NCBI RefSeq assembly: GCF_001638985.1
Contig: NW_017265164.1
Coordinates: 186,001-250,000, forward strand
DNA length: 64,000 nt
Reading direction: 5' to 3'
DNA from: Phycomyces blakesleeanus NRRL 1555(-)
Taxonomy: Eukaryota > Mucoromycota > Mucoromycetes > Mucorales > Phycomycetaceae
Shown in pieces: positions 12,353 through 23,096 of this stretch. The notes under the pieces were generated by a model. It did no database searches and was not told the DNA's origin. It worked only from the letters and a program-made list of their open reading frames with translations. The first letter of the stretch is position 1. The number at the start of each line of letters is the position of its first letter. The translations under genes were made by a program, and so were the position numbers.

Positions 12353-13035
12353 TTGTACACACTCTTGTTAATTTGGTTTCTTTCTTTTTTTTTTTGGTTT
12401 TTAGATATTTAATGGTTAACTACTGCATAATCAAAGATAAAGAGAAAAAAAACACAGAGACGTACAGCAAGTAGTTCCGGTAGCAATATTGGAAAACTTC
12501 TTTTTTCCTCCTGCACTGGATTGTTTCTTGAGAGCAGCGACTTCTCTTGCAATAGTAGCCTCGATATCTTCATCTTCGTCGACTTCTTCTTCATCATCTT
12601 CAGCCTCAGGATATAATGTTTCGGCATACTAAGTACGCGTGTGCAAAACATAGAAAAGCAAGTGAAACAAAAACAAAAACAAAAACAAAATAGAGAGAAA
12701 GATGAATAAAGGGTTATATTTTTCATAGTTTTATATATAACAAGACAATAAGACAATAAGATATATTTTAATTTCAATTATTAATATTATTTTAAACTTT
12801 ACTTGATAAAAGACGTCTGTGATTTCCTTGACGGCAGCAGGCTCTTTGCCACGGGTACAAGTGACCATTACACCAGTCATTCCGGGTTGCAAAGAAATGT
12901 GATTCTTTTTTACTTGGTGTTTTACAAGCCAAGCAGATGGTTAATGAATTGTGCCTTTTGGTGTTGATGATTTACCTTTGATCGTTTATTCTTGTTGGCA
13001 TCTTTGTTACCACCATGAGGACGTTTATTGGACAT
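11468..13035 (-). CDS. TAN1: tRNA acetyltransferase adaptor Tan1/THUMPD1
   Basis: THUMP-domain RNA-binding partner of the Kre33/NAT10 acetyltransferase, needed for N4-acetylcytidine at position 12 of Ser and Leu tRNAs. Exons: 12976-13035, 12803-12904, 12466-12628, 12081-12307, 11853-11993, 11468-11707; 310 residues, close to yeast Tan1. The N-terminus is basic (SNKRPHGGNKDANKNKRSK). The block QPGMTGVMVTCTRGKEPAAV and an acidic linker follow, then the THUMP domain at about residues 110-240 with KKTRYISRLLPVQNTCKS, VDLTNPELMIIVEVIQ and NVCMMSIVEDFYKLKKYNIE. The tail after residue 245 is Lys/Glu-rich and low in complexity. All junctions are GT-AG and in phase. It converges on RPL3, so two translation-related genes sit side by side, but with no sign of a shared promoter. 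Confidence 0.95.
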
Positions 13036-13637
13036 TGTGAAAGATCTTTTATATCTATACTATACTATACTATACTATACTATATTTTTATTTTATTTTA
13101 TTTTTGCAATCATTTTGTGGTAAAGAAAAAGTGACTTTCTTTCAACGTACATCATTTATTTATTTTTTTATTTTTTTTTAAGAAAATTTGGTTTAGAAAA
13201 TTGGTATAAAAAAAACTGTTTCAAATATTAACTTTATAAATTAATTAAATTAATAGTACCACCACTATCAACACCACCAATTCAAAGAAGAAAAAGAAAA
13301 TCAGTTTTTGAGAAAAGAATATTAAACTGAAATGGTACTATTTATTTCTGTCAAAAAGAAAATTGTTCAACCTTTGTCCAATCAAATTGATTTTAAGAAG
13401 AAAGATTCTTATTTGAATTTTGGACGTTTTTCTTTTTCTTCTTTACAGCTGTCTATACCACCATTATAAGTATGAAAAAAGAAAAATACAACTCAACGTA
13501 ACTATAACAGACTCTGAGCTGGTAAAAAAGGGGACATCTTTGTGGATTAACGTATTCTGAAATTCACAGACACCGAAATGTCAATGTAGAAACCGTTTGG
13601 CGTGTAGTTAAAAAAATAAATGTTTAGAACCTCTTCC

Positions 13638-13674
<37 letters not shown>

Positions 13675-13844
13675 CCTGCAGAGGTTTGACAATTATTTTG
13701 ATTATTTAAGAAAAGGACAAGTTGGCAATATAAAATGTTTCTTACTCTTCTTGGCCATTTGGTTGTGCTTCTGTTGCAAGACATAAAAAGTAAGAGAGAA
13801 AACCTTGTATTGATATGGTAAATCGCTCCCGAAGCACTCCCTAA

Positions 13845-13877
<33 letters not shown>

Positions 13878-16800
13878 CAATCTACATATTTATTCTTAAA
13901 TTTTTTTGATTTTTATTTTTATTTTGCTTACAGACACACAAGTCCACAAAGGACACAAAGGACACAGAGGACAAGTAACCAAAAACAGATTTGGACAAAA
14001 ACTGTATTTCCCCACAAAATCAGCAAGTCCGAAAAACCAAAAACTTTGATTATTATTTGCTTTTAAATATTCCTTATTCCAAATATAATGCACGCACTAT
14101 ACAACACTTTTTGTTGACCAATTGAATTCAATTGAACGATTTTACAAACCTACAATGAAAAATAAATAAATAAATAAATAACATTATTATTGTGATCATT
14201 AGGCTGTTCCATGGATCGAGCGCTTGTTATTAACCCAACCAATAAAGAAATAATTTTTTATAGCTTAAAGTTATATCTATATTTGAATAATTTATTATTA
14301 TTACTATGATTTTGAAAAATGGTAACCACGTCTTTCAAACAAAAAGAGAAAAGATTGGTTTATGTACGAATCAAATAATAGCAATAATTATAATAATAAA
14401 ATAATATAGAAGGGCGGAAAGTAAAAAGGAGGAGATTTTTGGGGGACATATAAAGAAGAAGAAGAAAAGGGACCCAGGTTTGTGTTTAAACTTTGCTGTA
14501 TTGGCCACGATGACAGGTACATTAGACTCTTAAAGGGCATCTTGCACATTCAAAAAACGGAACTTTTTTTTTTCAATTCTATTCTATTTTACTCTTTATA
14601 TATATATATATATATAAATCAGTCCTGACTTCTATCCAATGCACCAATTACATTTGCTTGGCCATGCTTTTCTTTCTTTTTTGTCTTTTATTGGTTAGTC
14701 AGATCACACATAGTCCCTTTCATTATCATCATCATTTAAGAATATAGTATGATGTATGATACTTCTTTATGATTTAATTATCAATTTAGTTCTCAATTGC
14801 ATCATTCAAATGACCATAATGAAAACATGACCTCTGGATTAATAAAGAAGTCAAAAAGTATAGATTAGATACTATTATGATAATAATAATAATAATCAAA
14901 AGTTACACGCCAATATATTTATATATTAACGCCAAATATTGATAGTAAGATTGCTGTCGATTCTTATCAATTACTAATATTATTTTACCCCACAATTTTA
15001 TATATATATATTTCAATTAACAGATTATATGGCAAATAAGGCTATAATTTCTCTTGTAATAATTACAATGAAAATTGAATAAAATCTTACCCTCACCCCC
15101 CAAAACCTCCTTTACTTTACTCTATCTATTTATTTATTTATCTATTTATTATCCCCTTGCATACAGGTTTGGATCTGAATTATCACATCTATGCACAGAA
15201 TTCTAATGATTCTAGTGACAAGATTAACAACCCAAAAAATAAAAATACAAATAAAAATGTGATTATATCAATAAATATCTTTACACACAAAATGACTTTT
15301 TGTTGTTGTTTAGTACTGTTGTCCAAGTCAAGGGTCATGATAAATGTGAACCTTTTTGTACAGATTTACTTTATATATTTTATCAAATGAGAGGAATGAT
15401 CCAACAACAGATATGCTCAAGTTATGAATGATAACCTGGGAATGTTGGGTTGATAAAGTGCACTCTACGCATTATATCTATATATTAAGATTTCAATTTA
15501 TTTATATTTTTTTAAAAAAAAAAAAGATTATTGTTACTGTTACTGTTACTGTTAATATTGAATTGCTTTGATGTTACCATTCTTGTGCTTTGTAAAAATT
15601 ATAACCCTCGAAACTAAATAAATAAACAGATAATTATAGCAACAACAAGGATGAATACATTACAGCTTTTGGGGGAAAATCTAAAGGACATAATTATGTG
15701 ATCTTGTGTCCTTGATCTCCCTTCAACATAGGTACCTATTAAATATTGAAGTATATATAAAACATTATTACCATTACAGCAAAATAAAGGATCTTTTTTT
15801 TTTGTCTGTCTATATGTTTATTTATTGGTGAAATAATATATATATATACATGTGTTCCAAAGTATATCAGTTGGTAAATAGCAATAAAAGTAACAATAGA
15901 AGTAGCAGTAGCAATAGCAGTAGCAGTTACATAAATTGTGGTTGTAGTAATAACAATAAATTACCATTTTAGAAAATTTCAAATTATGTGCATATACACA
16001 CGCACACGTCTATGTTCGAATGAATGAATGAATGAATGAATGGTGCCTCCTGTCATTATACACCTTATTTTCTTTGGGGGTAATATATTTATATAGTTCA
16101 CATATCCAAACCTCTCTTTAGTCATCTCACGGAGACATCCCAAAATAATCAAAACATTATATATATAGAGGCAATGCTCTTATAAGAGGGGCGTGGCGGG
16201 ATGGGGTAGGCTAAAGTGTGGTGGAGAGTGGTGGGGTGGGGTGGGGTGGGGGGGCAGAATGAAGGAGGGAAGGAAGGAGGGAAGGAAGGAAGGAGGTGAA
16301 TGGGTTCGGTGGGTAAGATCGATTGATTGACTGACTGACGGACTGATATATATGTATCTTGTTGGCACGCTCTTTGATCACTATGAACCGACAAGGATAC
16401 AAAAACAATAAGAAATAATATTAGAATATTTTCATTTTCCTTCCTTTCTTTCTTTCTTTCTTTAGGGTTATTATCAAGCCTCATGGACTATTCAAACCGA
16501 TAAATGCCCTTTTTCTTCTAATATATCAAGCTATACAACCACATAATAAGAAAGTTAGTTTAAAAGATAAATGTCTATGTGGGTGGGTGAATGGATTCGA
16601 ATCGACCTAGAGCACAACAAAACACCACATGATTTCAAGTCATGATTTGTGCGTGTGTGCATACATGCATATACATATACACATATCTATTGATAAAGAA
16701 TGGATTTTTTTTTTTGGTTTTTGGTTTTTCTACCTTTCGTTACTATCATTTCTTTTACTTCTTTCTTTTTGGGGGGGATTAGAGACTGAGCAAGATCGTC

Positions 16801-17403
16801 AAGGATATTCCAGGGCTCTTTGGCATGACTAGAAAACGGGTGTGATTTTGATACCATATTTGACATTGGAATAGGTAACCCTAACATACACACACAAAAA
16901 TAAAAAATAAAAAAACAGACGGAAACCTATGTGTATGCATGTATGTATAAATGCACTTGGGTTTTGTTATGCTTTCATGCCTTTTATTCTTATTCTTATC
17001 CTTCTTTGACTGTTTCTATTGATATCTCTGTCTATAATGTAGCAAATCAAATAAAAAAATTACTATGATGAGCAAAACGTTTTTTTTTTACTATTGACGC
17101 CAAATGCGCCGACCTTGTCCCGCTGAAAGGCTTGTAAGCTGTGTATTCAATTGCTCCCCCCTTCTTCTTCTTATGTCTTTCTTTTCTGTATTTTATTCGT
17201 CTGGAATTGATAAAATATAATAAACAAGATTATGATTTATATTACAAGAGTTTTCAATAATAATAATATTAGTAGAAGGAGTCTATCTTATTTGGCACTA
17301 TATCTCTTTATTTGAAGAAATGTAGAGTATATATATAGAAGTCATATTAACTATTTTAGCTTCTAAATTGTGTAAAAAGTAATTATTAAGTTGTAACCTT
17401 TGA

Positions 17404-17469
17404 AGACGTTCCTGATGGATTTCTTATTTTTTTTAAAAAAATAAATAAATAATAATACCAGGAACGTCT
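17404..17469. repeat. Perfect 11 bp inverted repeat (hairpin)
   Basis: AGACGTTCCTG at 17404-17414 is exactly reverse-complementary to CAGGAACGTCT at 17459-17469. The 44-base loop contains a T8/A7 run that can extend the stem. It is followed 9 bases later by a 36-base A tract. Confidence 0.85.
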
Positions 17470-17475
17470 CGATTC

Positions 17476-17478
<3 letters not shown>

Positions 17479-17514
<36 letters not shown>
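17479..17514. repeat. Poly(A) tract of 36
   Basis: An uninterrupted run of 36 A residues, the longest homopolymer in the window. It directly follows the hairpin at 17404-17469, an arrangement that resembles the end of a retroposed transcript. It could equally be a slippage-generated tract. Confidence 0.9.
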
Positions 17515-17515
<1 letters not shown>

Positions 17516-17571
17516 GCAAAAAAAAAAGAAAATCTATAAAATCTATAAAATCATTGGTCAGACACAAACAC

Positions 17572-17605
17572 ATAAAAGTGCCTCGAATACGATAAAAGTG
17601 CCTCG
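17572..17605. repeat. 14 bp direct repeat, 20 bp period
   Basis: ATAAAAGTGCCTCG occurs at 17572-17585 and again at 17592-17605. No function is assigned. Confidence 0.8.
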
Positions 17606-18022
17606 CAATGAAGCAACTGTCTATCTTTTCAATTTTTTTTTATTGGTTGGTCAATAGTCTTCTTGTTAGATAATTCACGTAAAGAAAATATAATATAAAA
17701 GAATTTAAAGAGTTCTATTATTTGCTGACTCTAAACAGTTGGAAAAGAATTCGGTTGAAATAACAGGAGCAAATTAGATTATATTTATTTATTTTTGTAG
17801 TTGATCTTGCACACTGATCTGCACTTACAATCAGTCATCAGCTATAGATCTGGCACGTGCTGATTAAAAAAAAAAAGAGCCGAAGAAATAAAAGAAAAAA
17901 ATCCAAGCCAAGCCAAGCCAATACAATTCAATTCAATTCAATTTAGGCTTATGAAACTTTTGATGGATATATTCACACAAGATTCTGTCATCAAATGCCA
18001 TATAAAGTTCTTTCCTTGTTTG

Positions 18023-18828
18023 TCAAGCGATTCCAATCTGATAAGACATGTACAACTTTATTAACTGTCAAAGCCAAGAGACAATAACCATGATGCATAA
18101 TACATATATTCAATCAAGCTACCTGGTTTCTAAAGTGGCTAGTAGCTCTATCCATTTCCACTGTGTATCGAATATTATTTTTAAAGACAAAAAATAGATA
18201 GATAGATATATAGATATATACTGTGTGTGCGTACACCATGACGGGCCAATCAAAATACAACTGGTAAAGTGTGGGGTGAAATAAATAAATAAATAAATAT
18301 TAGAATCTGATGTAGTACAAAACATGAATAGTAAAGATGTTGATATGGATCTATGCAATAAAACAATCTCGAGTTCCGTGTCGGCTGTACCTGTGTACGA
18401 TTCTTCACGAATACCCACAGAAAGACCATTAGGTAATATCGACAAAAGAAAACGATGGGAATGATTACATACTACCTTCTTCATCATGTGGGTCCAAGCA
18501 TCTAACTATGGAATAATAAGCTTCAGCTGTGAGTGCAAAAAAATAATTAATAAATAAATAAGAAGTGTATTTCTTGTGTGGGAAGTATACGCCGGTTCTT
18601 TACGATTCTGGATTTATAAACCCTCTAGTTTTCTACAAAATAAACTGTAAAACGTATGCGAATATAGAAAGATTACTATGATTATAAAAGGGATTCGAAA
18701 AATGACCAACGTATTATATATCAAGTAAACCAATTACTAAATTATCTATACTCTTTCACATGTTTATTACAATGCCTGACTGACTGACTGTATGTAAGTA
18801 TGTATTGTCTAGCTTTCTTTTTGCTCAT
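18023..18828 (-). CDS. Tentative small spliced gene, 62 residues, unrecognised
   Basis: Four minus-strand segments, 18771-18828, 18476-18526, 18123-18160 and 18023-18064, join through GT-AG introns in continuous phase. They read from ATG (MSKKKARQY) through EAYYSIVRCLDPHDEE and EMDRATSHFRNQ to a stop after LIKLYMSYQIGIA. The last three segments look like genuine protein by composition and have good splice sites. The first includes a CAGT repeat and is the weakest. The introns are about 240, 315 and 58 nt. I recognise no family. Other exon choices exist in the same stretch, for example a frame with PNGLSVGIREESYTG at about 18390-18440, so this may be a chance assembly or a decayed gene. Confidence 0.25.
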
Positions 18829-19382
18829 GATAATTTGATTTAAAACAGTTAAGTAACAAATTCAGTAACAGAAACAGTACAACATTGAATACTATTTGTG
18901 TGTAATTTTTTTTTTTGAATATATATTTATTTTAAAAATGGAAAAAAAAAATTTTAAAAAAAAAGTAAAGGGCGGAACTGTAGGAAACTGATTACAGGGA
19001 GATTTAAAGAGGAAGAAGGAAGGAGGAAGTTGGTTAAAGGAAGAGAAAGAGAAAGATGTAGATCATTGATCTTTGGGTACAAAAAAAAGGAACAAGAAGT
19101 ATCCTGTTCTTTTTTCTTTAATATATATACATACACAATATGTTTCTGTTTCTTGTAGTCATTTCTACACATTGCATATTACTATGTTTTCATTTTTTCT
19201 CTATTTCTTAATTGTTAAAGCAAGAATATGGTGGATCTATTGATAGTATGTGTTTGTGAGTGAGTGAGACAGAGGGATATTGTGTATGTGGGTGTGTGGA
19301 GGAGGAAAGGTTGGGAGATATATACTTTTTTTTTATCTTTTATATTCTTCTTTCATTTTCTTATTTTTGTTTGTTTGCTTGT
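18829..19382. other. 3' flank of the SFC1 gene, no gene seen
   Basis: AT-rich with A/T homopolymers; probably includes the SFC1 3' UTR. No supported coding or RNA feature. Confidence 0.5.
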
Positions 19383-20609
19383 TTACTTCTGAGCAGTAAG
19401 CTTGACAGTCTCGTTCTCGGAGACCTTGTCGTTAACCAAGTCAAGCCATGACTTGACCTTCTCGTAAACCATGAAGGTGACAGCCTGACCGGGGGCAACA
19501 CGCAACAGACGAGGTGTCAAACCCTTGTAGAATGCGCGAGGACCTTCCTTCTGCATGATCTCAGTTGTGACAAACTTGAAGCGGTCCCATCCAGAACCAG
19601 GGGCACTGGACTTCTGGATACGAGTCTTGATGGTATCAATGGGAGCATTAGAAAGAGGACCCATAGCACCAGAAACACCACCCAAGATAAGATGCTGGTA
19701 AGAGGGCAACTCATCGAGGTTCTGGAGACGCTTAGCGTGGTGCTTGAACTCCTGGTAAGCAGTGAAGTTGGCGGCCTGGTTGGTAGCTAAGAACAGCCAC
19801 ACACACACCCACCCAAAAAATATGTTAAAACATACTCATATTCATATGTATACGCACATAATCACTCACACACACACACACACTCTCTCTCTCTCTCAAA
19901 GATATATATATATATATATATATATAGCCACCCTTCTTTGTTCACTAATTGTTATTGTTATTGTTAATTACCTTGTCTGAGAGCAGTCAAGGTTACACCC
20001 TTGTAGAGAGCAGTAATACCCTCCTCCTTGATAATGGTATAAGCAGCGTGGGGTGCGTTGCGGTACTTGGGGATATCCATGGGATCAGCCATAGAGTGAC
20101 GCTGAGCCTGCAGGCGAATCTTAATCAAATCCATAGGAGAAACGACGGCAATGGCTTCGGTGGTACCGGCAGCGAGACCAGCAAGGAATACAGATCCGGT
20201 GCTCACATGACCGTTCTCATCGGCCATCCACTCCTTGTAGAGCTCGAAAGAACTGAATCGAATGGCCATCTTGGGGACAATACCAGAAACAACAGCACCG
20301 AGACCCTTGTAAAGAGCCCAGAATGATTCGGTCTTGACGATCTTAACACCTACACCGATGAAACCAAGACGCTTGCCCTGTGAATAGATATATATAAAAA
20401 AAAGTAATTGGTCAGAAAACACTTGAAGATGAATTTCTTTAAACAAAACTTACAGCAGCGCTTCTTTGGACATTCTTGGCGAGTTGCATTCTGACTTTGA
20501 TGGTGTCGAGAGGATGACAAGTGCAGGCCTCCATAAAACCAGCAGCACCACCGGCGACGAGATGGGTGAGGAGAGGTGTCTTCTTGGTGTTTCCGTTGTT
20601 CTTGCTCAT
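19383..20609 (-). CDS. SFC1: Mitochondrial succinate/fumarate carrier
   Basis: Inner-membrane antiporter of the SLC25 family that exchanges cytosolic succinate for matrix fumarate. It links the glyoxylate cycle to gluconeogenesis. Exons: 20454-20609, 19972-20377, 19383-19786; 321 residues. Three repeats each carry the carrier signature: CHPLDTIKVRMQ, SPMDLIKIRLQAQ and NAPIDTIKTRIQ. The block KYRNAPHAAYTIIKEEG and the C-terminal RVAPGQAVTFMVYE are closest in memory to yeast Sfc1/Acr1 and separate it from citrate and dicarboxylate carriers. The carrier family is certain; the substrate is inferred from these diagnostic blocks. The upstream region has a TATATATA element near 20755. Confidence 0.93.
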
Positions 20610-23096
20610 TTTGGTGTATTATATGTTTATTTGTTAGAGTGGAGAGTGTCGAGAGTAGAGTCGAACGGAAGAGAAGAGAAGAAAGAACAAAAGCAAAAGA
20701 AAAAAGAAAAAAGAAAAAGGAGATTTATTTGAAGGGAGGTCTTGGACGAGCTTATATATATACACAAATGCCAAAGCGGGCTTATAAGCTATTTTGTCAT
20801 CTTCATATGCTTCTATAGCCGACCTGACCAGACTACACCTACTACAACTAAGTTAAACGTCTGTGTGTATATATACGGTCAGCACAAGAATACTGCTAAA
20901 AGGAGGTACCCTTGGATATTTTTTTTTTTAAGATGGACTCCGCCATCCCCCACCTAACATTCGCCCTTCGTAAGCATCATCACAGCCAATCACACCAAAT
21001 CGATGTGAGGTGAATGCGGGGTAATGGGAGTGCTCGGAACAGAACAAGGTCTACATCACATGCACTTACCTGATGGAGAATACCAGAGACCTTACTCGTA
21101 CAACCGCCTGGTGACGTTGTGCTCCGGTTCATTGCGGCCACAAAAATAAAAAAATAAAAAGGTACGGTCCTATATTTACGATATAAAGGCTTTTCTTTTT
21201 TTTTTTTTTTTTTTTTTTTGGTTCAGTCAAGCAATACAATAAGCTTTATCAAAGAGGTACGGGTGTGTCCGGAGATGCTGGTAACCCGCCAAACCCAAAA
21301 TTATTCCAAAAATCCCACAATATACAGCTTACCAATATACAATATGTAAGCCATTGTATACATGTGTAATCTGTTCAGTGTTCAGCTTTTATTATCCAGT
21401 CTTCAATGTACAGTACGCCTAGTTTGTATAAAAAGCAGTTCAATAGAAGAACTACTTTATCTTTTTTTTTCCTGGGCTATCTACATCATGTTTTGGCTCT
21501 TCTTCTATCTTTATAGCACTTTATATGAGCTTCATTTCATTATGAGCTTTTTTTTTAAAAAAAAATCATAATAATCAGGATCAGACTTGAATATATGTAC
21601 TTATGTACTTATGTATTTTTTGTGATTATTATCATTATTGTGCCTTACTATTCTACTTGATTTATCGGAGATCTGTAGGGTCCAATCGTAAGCCAGATTT
21701 TTCTTTTAGCCGACGGTTGTTCACTATCAGATCGGGATATGAAATAAATAATTAAAGGTTCTTCTGTTGGGTTAAGTTCTTTAACCCCTTTAACTTTATT
21801 ACTATTTCCATGACTACCATTTTATAATATTATATATTATATTTTACTTTTTACTGTCACTATTATTCCTATTCCTATCAATATTCCCTATTAATATTAC
21901 TGCTTGGGTAAGCATTGAGCAAAAAGGCAAAATATATCTACACAGATATCCATGGCGCCGTTGGAATACTGTCACACAAATGTACTCCACACCTTTCTTC
22001 TTCTTATGGGGCAAAAGCAAAAGCAAAAGCAAGAAAAAAAAAACAGCTTAGATACGTACAATACAAACACGAACACAAACACAAACACAAACACAAATAA
22101 TTGCAATATTGTATAATATTATGCTGTGTTCTATATACATGCTATTGTTTTGCTGTTGTTATGTGCCTTTCAATTGGATTTTATGTGAATTGTGACAACT
22201 TCTTGATAGACTTGAAAATCATACATCAAATCAAATTATATATACTGATTTTCTTTCTTCTTTGTTATTAAGTGACAAGGAAGGCCAAGTCAAAGGAACG
22301 CGGGAATGTAATTGTTACCCCCAAAGATAAAATCAAATAAATAAATAAATAAATTATTGTCGTTGTCATTGTCGTTGTCGTTGTCGTTGTCGTCGTAGTC
22401 CAGAGAAGCGGGTTGTCTTTATTCCTCTCCTCCCCCAAAAAAAATAAAAATAATAATAATGAAAAAATAAGTGCCGCGTCCATTGCTTCTGTAGTGCCTT
22501 TCACTAAATCTCAATATTCCCCGCTATTTTTCTCCCTCTCTATCTGTCTTATCTCGCACAGACTCTCTCTCTCTCACACATATACACACATTTTATACAC
22601 CTAATTGGTGCCAAAGAAACTAAAATATAGAGAATCTCACTTTCACTTTCATTTTCATTTTTACCAGCCTCTTCATCTTCATCTTCGTTACTACTGTCAC
22701 TTGAATAGCTATTTGTATATGTATATATACTTTATGCTTTGTATTATATGAGTTAGACTTTATCCATAGGACAGACTACAAACTTTGGCTGTTGATTTGA
22801 AAACCAAAGCAAATCAATATATATATATATAAATGATTCTTTTTTTAAAAAAAAAATTCGGAAAATTCTTCTTATTAACATTATTACTGTCAGTGTAAAC
22901 ATAATAGCTTGACAAGATTTAATAACAAATACAATATATATATATTTTAATAAATCAAATAGAGGTTCTTGCGATTTCATCCATTCTTGCCGTCTTTAAA
23001 TTCTTTATTGGCTTTACTATTATTGTTGCTATTTCTATTGCTGTTGTTATTGTTATCATCACCATACATTTTTTTATAATTGATATATAATCACAA
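20610..23096. other. Intergenic between SFC1 and the Sel1 gene; orphan exon-like segment inside
   Basis: Divergent promoter region of about 2.5 kb. A less AT-rich island at about 20930-21140 holds a minus-strand open segment, 21070-21132, that starts with ATG (MNRSTTSPGGCTSKVSG) and ends at CAG followed by GTAAGT, like a first exon. A T24 tract lies at 21196-21219. CGTTGT repeats occur near 22359-22394. No complete gene could be built. Confidence 0.45.

Larger units (their letters stand above)
13036..18022. other. 5 kb gene-poor, repeat-rich region
   Basis: Nothing convincing is coded here on either strand. Long AT tracts occur near 13640-13670 and 13856-13876, a GGAA/GGGGT-rich patch near 16190-16300, and the hairpin/poly(A) feature listed separately. 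A minus-strand patch near 16790-16893 and a MAKKSKK-like start near 13750 were examined and not accepted. The first 200 bases hold the TAN1 promoter. Confidence 0.55.

Noticed and set aside
13700..13800. MAKKSKK-like start recalling ribosomal protein L29 on the minus strand
   Set aside because: Only seven residues look similar; no downstream exon with the rest of L29 could be found.
16590..16650. tRNA-Ser-like sequence on the minus strand
   Set aside because: CATGA/TCATG forms an anticodon-like stem with loop CTTGAAA (UGA anticodon) and a B-box-like GATTCGAATC follows, but there is no D arm, acceptor stem or paired T stem.
16687..16893. Minus-strand frame containing HAKEPWNILDDLAQSLIPP
   Set aside because: Looks protein-like for about 30 residues but has no credible start, stop or neighbouring exons.
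21062..21140. U1 snRNA gene on the plus strand
   Set aside because: The ACTTACCTG start is the complement of a perfect splice donor on the other strand, and the conserved GAUCA-GAAG loop for U1-70K and a clear Sm site are missing.
22268..22715. Minus-strand acidic frame (SSDSSNEDEDEEAG) and Thr-rich frame
   Set aside because: Both are products of simple GAA/GAT and CAACGA repeats; no gene model could be built.
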